Below the pieces are notes generated by a model, which was not told the origin of the DNA, did not search any database, and worked only from the letters and a program-made list of their open reading frames with translations. From a virus, in IMG/VR virus record IMGVR_UViG_3300045146_000225, positions 64,001-120,792 of that record: 56,792 nt of DNA; one strand, written 5' to 3'. Below, piece by piece: positions 32,478-41,346 of this stretch. The first letter of the stretch is position 1. Each line of letters starts with the position of its first letter. Position numbers and translations under genes: made by a program.

Positions 32478-35042
32478 ATGGGTAAGATAAAGAGTCTTAA
32501 ATTCAAAAACATCAGGAGTTACGGGAACACTATGTCGGAGCTACCGTTCGACGGTGATAGTGGTCTCGTGCTTATAACAGGCGAGAACGGTCACGGCAAG
32601 ACATCAATAGAAGAGGCTCTTGAGTTCTCGATATACGGTAAGTCAACGCGTGTAGCGACTAAGGACCTAGCCAACTGGTTCAATGATAACGGTTATACGG
32701 AGGTGGAGTTCGATACAAGCGACGGTAGGTCTGTTAAGGTTTGTCGTGGTATAGCACCAGAGTTCTACGATCTGGAAGTTATGTCAGGTGACGGTTCTAA
32801 AATACGCGAGAACAAGAAGGAGAACAAGGCTAACAAGGTAAAGGTAGACCAGATGGTCGAGGACGAGCTGTTCGGCATCCCGCACGAGGTTTTCTCTAAC
32901 AACATACTTCTGTCGATACATGATTTCAAGTCGTTCATAAAGATGAAGTCTGCCGACAAGCGCAAGATTATAGACAAGATATTCCAGACCGACGTTTTCA
33001 ACGACATGAACGAGTTGTTGAAGAAGGATTTGAAGGAATACAGAGACAAGCTGATGGTTCAGGATTCTCTATACAATTCTAAGAAATCCAGTTTAGATTC
33101 GATTATAGCCCGTATAAACGAGTTAAAATCAACGATAGATGATGGTATCGACAACAAGATAGATTCGCTTAAAAACGACCTCCTTTCGCTATCTCAGGGG
33201 TTAATAAACAAGGATGCCGAGTACACATCAATAACGACACAGCTTGCATCTTTGAACAAAGAACTAACCGAGTACTTGTCAAAGGTCTCTGGTGTCGAGT
33301 CGATGGTCATGACAGAGTACAACACGCTCGTCTCTAATATAACCTATAGTGACAAGGCGACAAGGAATTCGGTTGTATCCAGCATGGTGGGTAAGCGTGA
33401 TGCCGGCGTCAAGGAATTGAACGATACATTATCCGCTTATATAGCTAGTCTTGGTGATGTGATGTCTGGTGTGAAGCAAACCGTTTCGGTACTGCAATCA
33501 GAGATAGATGTTTTGACCGCATCAATCAACACGGAAAAGGCAAACCACGACAAGATGCTTAACTATAGCCTAGAGTCGTTGAAAGCAACCCACGATTCAA
33601 ACATGAAATTGTTGCACGATAAGTACAAGTTGGACTTGGGTGTTATAAATGACAAGATATTGTCGAACTCGTTAGAGGTAAATAGGCTGAATGCCGAAAT
33701 GAAGGTAGGGTCGGACGAGTACATAAGCGTGTCATCGGCTTTATCTGTTTTGAAGAACAAGCTGTCGCTGTACGATAACGATAAGTGCGTGTCGTGTGGT
33801 GTCGATTTGAAGCACACCGAGTTCCACGTCAAGGAACACGAGAAACTCGTAAATGATGTAGCGTCTACCGAGTCGAAGCTCGCGTATATAACCAGCACGT
33901 GTAATGCTTTATCCGAGAGTTTAAAGACTTTCAACGTCAACGCCATGTCCTTGTCTAACGAGTTGCGTGATCTGGATACCAAGTGTAACAACGATTCTAA
34001 CACATTGTTGATAATATACAACGGTGACGTTTCTTCTGAACGCAACAGGGTGGGGACACTTCTCAACAACAGGGTTAACGAGATTAACAACGAGATATCG
34101 CGGCGAAAAACTGACATAATCGCCGCAGAAAGCGCGGCTAAAACGAGGTACGATGGTCTCGTCAACACGGAGAGGGAGAAATGCACGTCTGGTATCAACA
34201 AGCTGTATTCCGACCACGATGCTTTCTTGTCAGGTTACAACGCCTCGTGTGATGCCGAGTTAAATAATAAGCTATCCGCTGCTAGATCCGACATGGATGC
34301 CAAGATGGCGGCTATCAATGCTAAATCAGAATCGAAGATAACATCGTTGAATACCTCTATAGAGTACTCCGGTAGCATGTTGCAGGTTGTCGAGTCTGGT
34401 AGGAAGGTGATACGTGATTCCATAAACGAGTGTAACGTGAAGATAGCGGAGTTGTCCAACGGTGATATCCTGAAATCAATAAGCGAGCTTGAATCAATGG
34501 CAAACGTGTACGAGTCGGAGATAAGCGTGTTGTACGCGGATAAGCTAGTTCTCGAAGGACAAGTCAAGAAGTGCGAGGACACGCAGTTCCTCATAGGTGA
34601 GAACGGGTTGAAGCGTTTGATAATGAACAAGGTCATACCTTCTTTCAACGCCACCATACAGCAGATAACGTCTATGTTCGACTTCAAGTACAGGTTCATG
34701 TTCGACAACAACTTCGATGTCGAGCTGTACTATTGCGGCAGGCAGATACCGATAACAGTGTCGAGGGGCGAGGGTAGTATCATGGACATAATCGTCATAC
34801 TTGCGACATTGCAGATAATACTCATGAAGCACCAGAACATAAACGTCCTTTTCCTAGACGAGATATTCAGCAACTTGGACGTTAACAACATAGCGAAAGC
34901 CGTGGCTATCTTGAAGGAATACTCGAGGAAGTACAACCTCACCATATTCGTCATGTCGCACACGCAGGTACCGTACGAGCTTTTCGACAAGATAATAGAT
35001 GTGAAAAACGATGGTAATTTTTCAACGCTTTGTGTTAGGTGA
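32478..35042 (+). CDS. gp46/SbcC/Rad50-like recombination ATPase
   Basis: An 854-aa ABC-type ATPase. Walker A GENGHGKTS is at residues 35-43, followed by long coiled coils with a central zinc hook CVSC (C437, C440), and then a C-terminal lobe with signature-like VSRGEGSIMDI, Walker B INVLFLDEIFSNLD and the switch His in MSHTQ. This is the SbcC/Rad50/T4 gp46 architecture; T4 gp46 is 560 aa, so the coils here are longer. It partners the gp47-like nuclease at 7269-8357 in end resection and recombination-primed replication. Confidence 0.93.
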   Translation: MGKIKSLKFKNIRSYGNTMSELPFDGDSGLVLITGENGHGKTSIEEALEFSIYGKSTRVATKDLANWFNDNGYTEVEFDTSDGRSVKVCRGIAPEFYDLEVMSGDGSKIRENKKENKANKVKVDQMVEDELFGIPHEVFSNNILLSIHDFKSFIKMKSADKRKIIDKIFQTDVFNDMNELLKKDLKEYRDKLMVQDSLYNSKKSSLDSIIARINELKSTIDDGIDNKIDSLKNDLLSLSQGLINKDAEYTSITTQLASLNKELTEYLSKVSGVESMVMTEYNTLVSNITYSDKATRNSVVSSMVGKRDAGVKELNDTLSAYIASLGDVMSGVKQTVSVLQSEIDVLTASINTEKANHDKMLNYSLESLKATHDSNMKLLHDKYKLDLGVINDKILSNSLEVNRLNAEMKVGSDEYISVSSALSVLKNKLSLYDNDKCVSCGVDLKHTEFHVKEHEKLVNDVASTESKLAYITSTCNALSESLKTFNVNAMSLSNELRDLDTKCNNDSNTLLIIYNGDVSSERNRVGTLLNNRVNEINNEISRRKTDIIAAESAAKTRYDGLVNTEREKCTSGINKLYSDHDAFLSGYNASCDAELNNKLSAARSDMDAKMAAINAKSESKITSLNTSIEYSGSMLQVVESGRKVIRDSINECNVKIAELSNGDILKSISELESMANVYESEISVLYADKLVLEGQVKKCEDTQFLIGENGLKRLIMNKVIPSFNATIQQITSMFDFKYRFMFDNNFDVELYYCGRQIPITVSRGEGSIMDIIVILATLQIILMKHQNINVLFLDEIFSNLDVNNIAKAVAILKEYSRKYNLTIFVMSHTQVPYELFDKIIDVKNDGNFSTLCVR

Positions 35043-35105
35043 GATGGTAAACCGCCGTTAAGGTTCCCGGCATTTAAAACAGTAATTAGTTAAATATTTT
35101 TATAT

Positions 35106-35339
35106 ATGGGTGAAGTTTTTAACCACGTTAACAGGAGTGAGCGCAGGAAGTACAGCGACAGGAAGTCGATGAAGGGTCTATCTTTGAGCAAGCGTGCCGA
35201 GATAACAAGCAAGAACATAGAACAGGGGTTGAAACGGCACATGTTGTTCTGCGAGGAGGTGAAGCTGATTCAAGATGAATCGCGATCATCAAAGATGGAT
35301 GGTGGGTCGCTGGCGGATGCAGGTGGCGATGTGATATAG
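35106..35339 (+). CDS. Unknown 77-aa basic protein
   Basis: ATG at 35106 after an AT-rich leader. The N-terminal two thirds are strongly basic and helical (NRSERRKYSDRKSMKGLSLS), ending in an acidic Gly-rich tail. It may bind nucleic acid. It sits between the gp46-like and Pnkp-like genes. No family recognised. Confidence 0.55.
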   Translation: MGEVFNHVNRSERRKYSDRKSMKGLSLSKRAEITSKNIEQGLKRHMLFCEEVKLIQDESRSSKMDGGSLADAGGDVI

Positions 35340-35364
35340 TGGTTTAATTAAATATAGTAATATC

Positions 35365-36756
35365 ATGGTTGATTTAAATTTCAAGTTAAAATCTATGGTG
35401 TTGACCATCGGTCCATCTCATTGTGGTAAAACGTATTTCTGCAAGAATGTGTTGCTACCTTCATTGAAGAGTGACCCTTCGCTCAACGTCCAGTACATTT
35501 CATCCGACGATACACGAAGGGAACTCCTAGGTGTTGACTTGTCAAATATGGATAAGAAGATGATGTACGTGTCTGAACCGGCTTTCAGGTTCATGGAATA
35601 CAAGGTCGCATCTATGATGAAGTTCCCTGTAATGGCTGACTTCATCGTTGTTGATGCGACATTGTTGGATGAGAAGACACGTGATGCTTTCATCAGCGTG
35701 GCGCGTGATAACTGCTACAACGTGTACGCCATAAAGTTCGATTACGATAGCAGGGATGAGTACATGTCCTTCGTCCCGGATTCAAAAGAGATTGTTCGTG
35801 TCGTTAATAACCACGTGACTAAGTTCAAGAAGGAACTGAGGTCTATATCTAGGATAAGCAAGCACGGTGTCCTGTACAGGATTAAATCGCGTGACTTGTC
35901 CGGTGTTAGTGTTTCTATCGACCCGTGTGATGTTAAGAAGCGAGACGAGACCACGTTGCCAGATGATGATGTCGTCGTTATATCAGACATACACGGGTGC
36001 TACGATTCATTGGTAGAGTTGTTGTACAAGTGCGGGTTCGGTATATCGGGTGGTAAGATAGTTGATAATTCAGGTTACAAGAGGACGCTCGTCATAAATG
36101 GTGATTTCATAGACAAGGGGGATAAGGTACTTGATGTCGTTGGGTTGTTGTACGACAACATCGGTAACGACATCGTCAAGGTCATCAAGGGGAACCACGA
36201 GAATTTCGTGTACAAGTACCTTAAAGGTGAAATAGACGAGTCTGGTGATATGCTTGATTACTTCGATTCTATAAACATGTACAAGGATGCAGGTTGTGGT
36301 GAAATCGGTAAGTTCTTCTCCGTTATAGAATCGTGTGTTGATTTCTGTCACAATAACTTCGTGTACGTTACGCATGCACCTTGTCGGAACAAGCATGTTG
36401 GTAAGTTCGACATCAAGTCGATACGGGGCATGAGGTCGTTCTCTTACAATATAGATGGTAGTGTTGAGGATAAGGACAAGCACCTAGAGGGTATGCTGTC
36501 GTTCATCGTTGATGAATCTGTTTGCAGGCAGCCGTACCATTGCTTCGGGCATATAGCCGTGAGCAACCCACGTGCTTTGGGGAACAAGGTGTTCCTCGAT
36601 GGTGGTGCAGTGTACGGCGGTAAGCTTGTGGCCGCCACGTTCACGCCTGATATGCGTGTCAAGTTCGCCAGCGTGCGCTGTGATGTTAAGCGAGAAGGTA
36701 GGTTGTACGATTTGTTCGGGGTTGATAACTGCATGTTAAATAATATACATTATTAG
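35365..36756 (+). CDS. pnkp: Pnkp-like polynucleotide kinase / 2',3'-phosphatase (5' part of pnkp)
   Basis: A 463-aa protein with the first two domains of bacterial Pnkp. The kinase has P-loop GPSHCGKT (16-23), SSDDTRRELLG and VVDATLLDEKTR. The metallophosphatase has DIHGCYDSL (D208), NGDFIDKGD (N245), GNHENFVYK (G276), THAP and GHIAV. In Pnkp these heal RNA ends by adding a 5'-phosphate and removing the 2',3'-phosphate. The third, ligase domain is not in this frame but a Pnkp-type ligase end lies at 38116-38988, on the far side of a TnpB element. Next to hen1, this is an RNA-repair operon. Confidence 0.88.
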   Translation: MVDLNFKLKSMVLTIGPSHCGKTYFCKNVLLPSLKSDPSLNVQYISSDDTRRELLGVDLSNMDKKMMYVSEPAFRFMEYKVASMMKFPVMADFIVVDATLLDEKTRDAFISVARDNCYNVYAIKFDYDSRDEYMSFVPDSKEIVRVVNNHVTKFKKELRSISRISKHGVLYRIKSRDLSGVSVSIDPCDVKKRDETTLPDDDVVVISDIHGCYDSLVELLYKCGFGISGGKIVDNSGYKRTLVINGDFIDKGDKVLDVVGLLYDNIGNDIVKVIKGNHENFVYKYLKGEIDESGDMLDYFDSINMYKDAGCGEIGKFFSVIESCVDFCHNNFVYVTHAPCRNKHVGKFDIKSIRGMRSFSYNIDGSVEDKDKHLEGMLSFIVDESVCRQPYHCFGHIAVSNPRALGNKVFLDGGAVYGGKLVAATFTPDMRVKFASVRCDVKREGRLYDLFGVDNCMLNNIHY

Positions 36757-36807
36757 AAGAAATTGGAAAAAATTACCAACTTTTATAAACTAATAGGAAA
36801 GCAGGAA

Positions 36808-36921
36808 ATGAAACGAATGAAAGTAGTGCGTGTAGAGGATATGCTTACATTGATGGCTTCATTCTCTGCTAAAATATACGGCAAGTGTAGTCACAAAACA
36901 AAGAAGTCAGTGAGAAAATAA
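36808..36921 (+). CDS. 37-aa basic ORF upstream of tnpB
   Basis: ATG 36808 to TAA 36919-36921. Basic and helical (RMKVVRVEDMLTLMASFSAK, then CSHKTKKSVRK). It lies in the left part of the TnpB element, 13 bases before tnpB. It may be part of the element or a remnant; no family recognised. Confidence 0.4.
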   Translation: MKRMKVVRVEDMLTLMASFSAKIYGKCSHKTKKSVRK

Positions 36922-36934
36922 ATAGCTCGAGGAA

Positions 36935-38119
36935 ATGAAATACACCAGATCATCAAAATGCCATTTCAGCAAGTGGATAACAGAATCGAAGTTGACTTCG
37001 ATCCGTGAATTCATATCTGAGATGCATAGAGTTGTGACCTGGGCTATCGAGCATCACGAATCTGATATATTGGGTGGAATGAAGAGACCATCTTTGTTGT
37101 TAGCAGAGAATCTATCCAGATGTGAATCGTGGTTGACAGCTAGAGCAAAGAAGAATGCATTCGCTGAAGCACATGCTTTGGTTCTGGGAACCAAACGCAG
37201 TGCTGATGAATTGAACAAACCATATTCACGACCGCATCATAATTCGAGTCGTATTCTACTTAGCTGTACGAATGTAGATATTAAACTGAATCCAGAACTG
37301 AAAGGATTCGATCTGTTGGTTGATTTGCGTTGTTTTGATTCACGTGAGAGAGCAGTTTCTGTGGCAATTCCATTGAAAAAGAACAAGATGTTCAACAAAT
37401 GGAAATCTAAAGGGACGCTGTGTACATCGGTTATATTGACAGATAAATATGTCCAGTTTTCATTTGAATGTGAAAAAGGAAAGAATACGGAAGGAAACAT
37501 CATTGGTGTAGATCCCGGTGCTGTACATGTCGTCAATGACGATGAAGGAAACCACTACGGGTCAAAAATGATGTCACTGCTTCAAAAACTGAAACGAAAG
37601 AAACGAAATTCAACAGCATGGAATGCGTGTAGAGAGGAGATCCTTGAATACATAGATCATTCCATAAAGCAGATTCCATTTGATACTTTACGGTTGCTTG
37701 TCCTAGAGGACAACAGGAAAATCAAAAACAAGAGTAAACTAAAAAACAAGAGTAAACTCAGAGGTCGCCTGAGTAAAAATATGCGGTCTGTTCTCACTGG
37801 TTGGTCTATTGGTAGAATAAACAGCAGGATTCAAATGCTAACTGAGGAGAACGGTGTCTCTCTTCGGAGAGTTCCCGCTTATGGTAATTCTATTACATGT
37901 CCATACTGTAGCCACAGTGAGAAGGCGAACCGAGCAAGTCAGGGAGAATTTGTTTGTGTGAAGTGTGGTGTTTCACTCAATGCCGATACTGTCGGTGCGA
38001 CAAATTCACTGGCTCGGTTCGCTTTGGGTACTTACGGTTCCCAATACAAACAAATGTTCTTGGTGAAACATCCTTATTACCACTCAGGTGATAAGGTAAT
38101 TTCTTCCAATTTCATTTGA
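36935..38119 (+). CDS. tnpB: TnpB RNA-guided nuclease
   Basis: A 394-aa protein with the RuvC-type catalytic triad in order: IIGVDPGA (D193), LLVLEDNRK (E258) and NADTVGA (D351), and a zinc ribbon CPYC...CVKC between the second and third. This is TnpB, the IS200/IS605-family ancestor of Cas12, which cuts DNA guided by an omega-RNA encoded at the element's 3' end. All catalytic residues are present, so it may be active. A GAGGAAATG context gives an unusual SD-like sequence at the start. It overlaps the following ligase frame by 4 bases. Confidence 0.92.
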   Translation: MKYTRSSKCHFSKWITESKLTSIREFISEMHRVVTWAIEHHESDILGGMKRPSLLLAENLSRCESWLTARAKKNAFAEAHALVLGTKRSADELNKPYSRPHHNSSRILLSCTNVDIKLNPELKGFDLLVDLRCFDSRERAVSVAIPLKKNKMFNKWKSKGTLCTSVILTDKYVQFSFECEKGKNTEGNIIGVDPGAVHVVNDDEGNHYGSKMMSLLQKLKRKKRNSTAWNACREEILEYIDHSIKQIPFDTLRLLVLEDNRKIKNKSKLKNKSKLRGRLSKNMRSVLTGWSIGRINSRIQMLTEENGVSLRRVPAYGNSITCPYCSHSEKANRASQGEFVCVKCGVSLNADTVGATNSLARFALGTYGSQYKQMFLVKHPYYHSGDKVISSNFI

Positions 38120-38988
38120 ACGGTTTGATTGAACGTGATTTCATAGGGTATTCGTCGGCTATACGCAACGAGAGCATGCTTCTTCACGAACATGGTTACA
38201 ACAACGCGGTGCTTAAAGTGCTTGACGGTATCAAGGCGGCTAGTGGTTTCGGGGCTATGTCGAAGGAGCAAGGTGTATCCGAGCTTGGTAATGCGGTGTA
38301 CAACACGTTCTCGTCAACCATGTCGTTCGGTGTTGATAACATGATGGTGGACCACCACGGCACGATGCGTGGTTTACATTTGTTCGATAAGCAGGTTGAG
38401 CTGTATGGTTCGGAAGGTGAACTCGGTATACAGGCTTTCGATATATTGAAGCTCGTGTATAAAGATGGTACGGAACGTGTCAATTACGATAACAGTTGTT
38501 TCTCGAGCATTAACGATAACTTGCACCTCGTGGTTGATTTCGATAAACCTAGCATCGCGTACAGGTCGCGTGGATGTAATGATATCACCGTGGCTTTGCG
38601 TAATGCTGACGATATACTGGCACACGTGAACGAGTTTTACATTAGGTTGACACGCATTAACATGATGGAAGGTGTTGTTATAAAACCCCTGAACGATGAG
38701 GTATGCTTGACGAGCAATATAGCCCCTTGTTTGAAATGCAGGAACACGGAATACTTGCGTATCATCTACGGTCACGATTACGATATGGGGGAGAAGTACG
38801 ATGCCCTCATCAAGAACAAGAGTATATCTAAGAAGGTGCGATTATCTATAAGCGAGTTCAGGTTGGGTCACGACATGTTGAATATACCGTATGGTTCGCT
38901 TGATGGTGGTGATGAGTCGCAACTCGTTAAGGTATGCAAGTTGATAGGCGAGGTTGAGTCGGAGAAGGAATTGGACCCAAGATTATAA
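38116..38988 (+). CDS. Pnkp-type RNA ligase, C-terminal part
   Basis: A 290-codon frame opening at TTG 38116 right at the tnpB stop. It carries the C-terminal ligase signatures of bacterial Pnkp: MEGVVIKPL (E185), then APCLKCRNTEYLRIIYGHDY, SEFRLGHDML and an end ESEKELDPRL, all in Pnkp order. I find no KxxG motif I, the lysine that accepts AMP; in Pnkp it lies roughly 160-180 residues before the EGVVIKPL motif. The missing part was probably lost or displaced when TnpB inserted, so this may be a remnant or a piece that needs a partner. It is followed by hen1 after 18 bases. Confidence 0.75.
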   Translation: MNGLIERDFIGYSSAIRNESMLLHEHGYNNAVLKVLDGIKAASGFGAMSKEQGVSELGNAVYNTFSSTMSFGVDNMMVDHHGTMRGLHLFDKQVELYGSEGELGIQAFDILKLVYKDGTERVNYDNSCFSSINDNLHLVVDFDKPSIAYRSRGCNDITVALRNADDILAHVNEFYIRLTRINMMEGVVIKPLNDEVCLTSNIAPCLKCRNTEYLRIIYGHDYDMGEKYDALIKNKSISKKVRLSISEFRLGHDMLNIPYGSLDGGDESQLVKVCKLIGEVESEKELDPRL

Positions 38989-39006
38989 TATTTAAAAAAT
39001 ATTTTT

Positions 39007-40251
39007 ATGGCAACTATAGTAATAAAATCTAATAACCCGGATATATCGTACGTCCTGTGTAAAAATCCTAACGGTATGCCGCTCGTCAAGAGTATCAGAG
39101 ATGGTATAGGTGTTGGCTGGTACAGCGACGATACGACTTACTGCATCAATTTCAGGGATGGTAAGAGGACCATATCGTTCAAGGAATACGAGGGTCAGCA
39201 GCACGAGTACCTCACGTACACGTCGTATAACTCTCCGTTTGCGTACCTGTCATTACTCAACGAGTTCTTGAGGGTTAATTCTACCCATAAGGATGATGTT
39301 AGCGGTTACGAGTACGAGATGTATTTCTCGTGTGTCAGTATAAAGGGTAAGATGTGGTTGGGCATGTTGATATCCTTTATCAAGGATGCTACCGTTGAGC
39401 TAGGTGAGGTATCAGTTGGTAATTATTCTGTGCGTGTTAAATCGACGCTTGGGTTCAATGTCCTGTTGAGCATATCCCAGTTCATTATATTCATGGTTTC
39501 GGTCAGGAACGGTGATGACATGTACATAGATGTCAATTTGAAGCGCAAGTACATCAATTTGATGAGGAAGTTGCGTGTCCCGTATTCCGTCAGGAACATA
39601 TTCAAGTCCAACCTCCTTGTTGAAGGTAGTGGTCAGCTCATAAAGGAATTGCAGGAAGATTGCGATGATGTGCTATTGTTGCAGCCGGGTAATTCTAATA
39701 GCAGCAGGATGTCGTTCGTGATGGGCAACAGGTGGTTGTGTGAACGTGATGTTGTCGATATAGGTTGTGGTGAGGGTAAGTACAGTTTTAAAATAGCCGG
39801 TAGGACAGAACGTACGGTACACGCTGTTGATATAGACGAGGATGCCATCGCTTATGTATCCACTAAAGCCAAGAACGCGAAATACGGTAATGTGGTCACG
39901 TATGATTCTGTTGAGTCGTGTGTCGATAACATGTCAACGGAGTTCGACGTGCTTGTTGTCGAGGTTATAGAACACATGGAGTACGATGACGCGGTGGATA
40001 TGGTAAGAAGATTGACGTCTAACAATCTTGTAAATAAAATAATATTAACTACACCGAACAGGATGTTCAATGTTTATTACGGTATGGTTGATGGTGAGAT
40101 GCGGCATGATGATCACAAGTTCGAGTTGTCACCCGGCGAGTTTGATGATTTCATTAAATCTGTACGTGGTGATATGAATTTTAGCCACCACGGTGTAGGT
40201 GATAAAGTGAATGAAGAATACACGACTCTCGGTTGTATATTGTACCGGTGA
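39007..40251 (+). CDS. hen1: Hen1 RNA 3'-terminal 2'-O-methyltransferase (full length)
   Basis: A 414-aa protein with both halves of bacterial Hen1. Residues 1-~230 match the ligase-activating N-domain (starting with a TIVIKSNNPDISYVLCKNPN strand). The C-terminal methyltransferase has SAM motif VVDIGCGEGK (249-258), the Mn-binding VEVIEHM (E319) with RHDDHKF (H367, H370), and ILTTPNRMFNVYYG. Hen1 methylates the 2'-OH at the broken 3' end so the repaired site resists re-cleavage, and its N-domain activates the Pnkp ligase. It lies just downstream of the Pnkp-like pieces on the same strand. Confidence 0.92.
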   Translation: MATIVIKSNNPDISYVLCKNPNGMPLVKSIRDGIGVGWYSDDTTYCINFRDGKRTISFKEYEGQQHEYLTYTSYNSPFAYLSLLNEFLRVNSTHKDDVSGYEYEMYFSCVSIKGKMWLGMLISFIKDATVELGEVSVGNYSVRVKSTLGFNVLLSISQFIIFMVSVRNGDDMYIDVNLKRKYINLMRKLRVPYSVRNIFKSNLLVEGSGQLIKELQEDCDDVLLLQPGNSNSSRMSFVMGNRWLCERDVVDIGCGEGKYSFKIAGRTERTVHAVDIDEDAIAYVSTKAKNAKYGNVVTYDSVESCVDNMSTEFDVLVVEVIEHMEYDDAVDMVRRLTSNNLVNKIILTTPNRMFNVYYGMVDGEMRHDDHKFELSPGEFDDFIKSVRGDMNFSHHGVGDKVNEEYTTLGCILYR

Positions 40252-40264
40252 TTTGTTTTTTTGG

Positions 40265-40272
40265 TATATTTG
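40265..40272 (+). promoter_or_regulatory. Bacteroidetes-type -7 element
   Basis: TATATTTG at 40265-40272 precedes the ATG at 40297. The -33 TTG is not well placed (TTG at 40253 or 40233), so the call is weaker than for the other promoters. Confidence 0.4.
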
Positions 40273-40296
40273 GTTCACTTATAAAAAAATAATTAA

Positions 40297-40812
40297 ATGA
40301 TGGACGGGTTAAATGTATATGAGGATGATTTATACAGTGTCGATGTAATTGATTGTTGTGATGACGATGAATACACTCGTATCGGTTGTAAATCAACAGA
40401 AAGGGAGTGTAAGAAAATAAAAGTACATTTCGCTACTAGTATAAAGCACATAATAAACAAAACAAGGTTGAAGCAAAGGAGCGATTACGTTCTGAGTGTC
40501 GATCTTATTATGAGGAACAAGATGGAAAAGATGCCATCTGTTCTTAACTCCATGCAGCTGCTGTTGTTGAATTACGAGGTGAACAAGTTGATAAACAAGG
40601 TCATATCAAGTAACACCACCAACTATACCGACATAATGCATATAAACTCGAACATGTCTGTTACCAGCGTTTTGAACACGGCATCCTTGCTGCGTAGTAC
40701 TTACAAGAATGTCAACTTCACGTTTACCGTTTACCATGATCTGGAAGAAGAGGATATGGCGGAGTCTATTTGCTCTCACGATAGCGTGTTTAGTAAAGTG
40801 ACTGTTTTATGA
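40297..40812 (+). CDS. Unknown 171-aa phage protein
   Basis: ATG at 40297. The N-terminus is acidic (VYEDDLYSVDVIDCCDDDEY), followed by helical basic segments (RLKQRSDYVLSVDLIMRNKM). No family recognised. It ends at a strong bidirectional terminator and is the last gene of the plus-strand block. Confidence 0.6.
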   Translation: MMDGLNVYEDDLYSVDVIDCCDDDEYTRIGCKSTERECKKIKVHFATSIKHIINKTRLKQRSDYVLSVDLIMRNKMEKMPSVLNSMQLLLLNYEVNKLINKVISSNTTNYTDIMHINSNMSVTSVLNTASLLRSTYKNVNFTFTVYHDLEEEDMAESICSHDSVFSKVTVL

Positions 40813-40814
40813 TA

Positions 40815-40853
40815 AAAACAAAAGCCTGTTTGATTTAAACAGGCTTTTGTTTT
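40815..40853. terminator. Bidirectional Rho-independent terminator
   Basis: AAAACAAAAGCCTGTTT and its complement AAACAGGCTTTTGTTTT form a near-perfect stem of about 17 bp around a short loop, with A-runs and T-runs on both sides. It lies between the convergent genes at 40297-40812 and 40852-41328. Confidence 0.9.
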
Positions 40854-41328
40854 ATTTTATATCGTTGATGTCGAACGGTCCTTCCAGCCCGAACATCCGG
40901 TAGTTGTTGCCGAATATCTCGTGCATGAACAACTCGTGACGCTTCGCCTTTAGCTTGTGCTTGGCTATCGGGTCGTTGTTCTTGTCGAATTTTATGACTT
41001 TTGAAACGTTGTCGAACACCTTGCTGAAATCCTCGAATGATGTCAGAGCGTTTCTCGTCTTGAGGTCATATGTCGACATCTCGTACACCATCTTCACGTA
41101 GTCTTCTTGCTCCTCGTTGACTGCTTGTACTTTGTTAAGGAACTCGAACTGGTCTTTGTTCGTAACGTCTATGGAGTTGTCCTTGATGTAGTCCTGTATG
41201 CTCTGCATTGCGTCAGCCTGTGTTATGTCATCCTTGAACGGGAACGGCACATCACCGGCGTTATCCACGCGAAGCACGTACATGTTGTCAAGCACGTCAA
41301 TTACTGCTGTATTCTTGAAATCTGACAT
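40852..41328 (-). CDS. Unknown 158-aa protein in the virion block
   Basis: An acidic, helical protein (ITQADAMQSIQDYIKDNSID, EEQEDYVKMVYEM). It lies directly downstream of the tail-tube gene in the same operon and could be a tail-completion or chaperone factor, but no motif shows this. Its stop codon is inside the shared terminator. Confidence 0.6.
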   Translation of the reverse strand: MSDFKNTAVIDVLDNMYVLRVDNAGDVPFPFKDDITQADAMQSIQDYIKDNSIDVTNKDQFEFLNKVQAVNEEQEDYVKMVYEMSTYDLKTRNALTSFEDFSKVFDNVSKVIKFDKNNDPIAKHKLKAKRHELFMHEIFGNNYRMFGLEGPFDINDIK

Positions 41329-41346
41329 ATAGCGTGGTGTATGTTT

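Larger units (their letters stand above)
36757..38119 (+). mobile_element. TnpB-only (IS200/IS605- or IS607-type) insertion in pnkp
   Basis: The segment between the kinase/phosphatase frame and the ligase piece contains a 37-codon ORF and tnpB, and no TnpA. The left ~50 bases are A-rich; I could not define exact ends. Phage-like coding sequence resumes within about 10 bases of the tnpB stop, so the right end, and any omega-RNA, must overlap the 3' part of tnpB. Confidence 0.65.

Noticed and set aside
38116-38988. KDGT (residues in LVYKDGTERV) as the ligase motif I
   Set aside because: Spacing does not fit KxxG, and it lies too close to the EGVVIKPL motif to be the nucleotidyl-transfer site.
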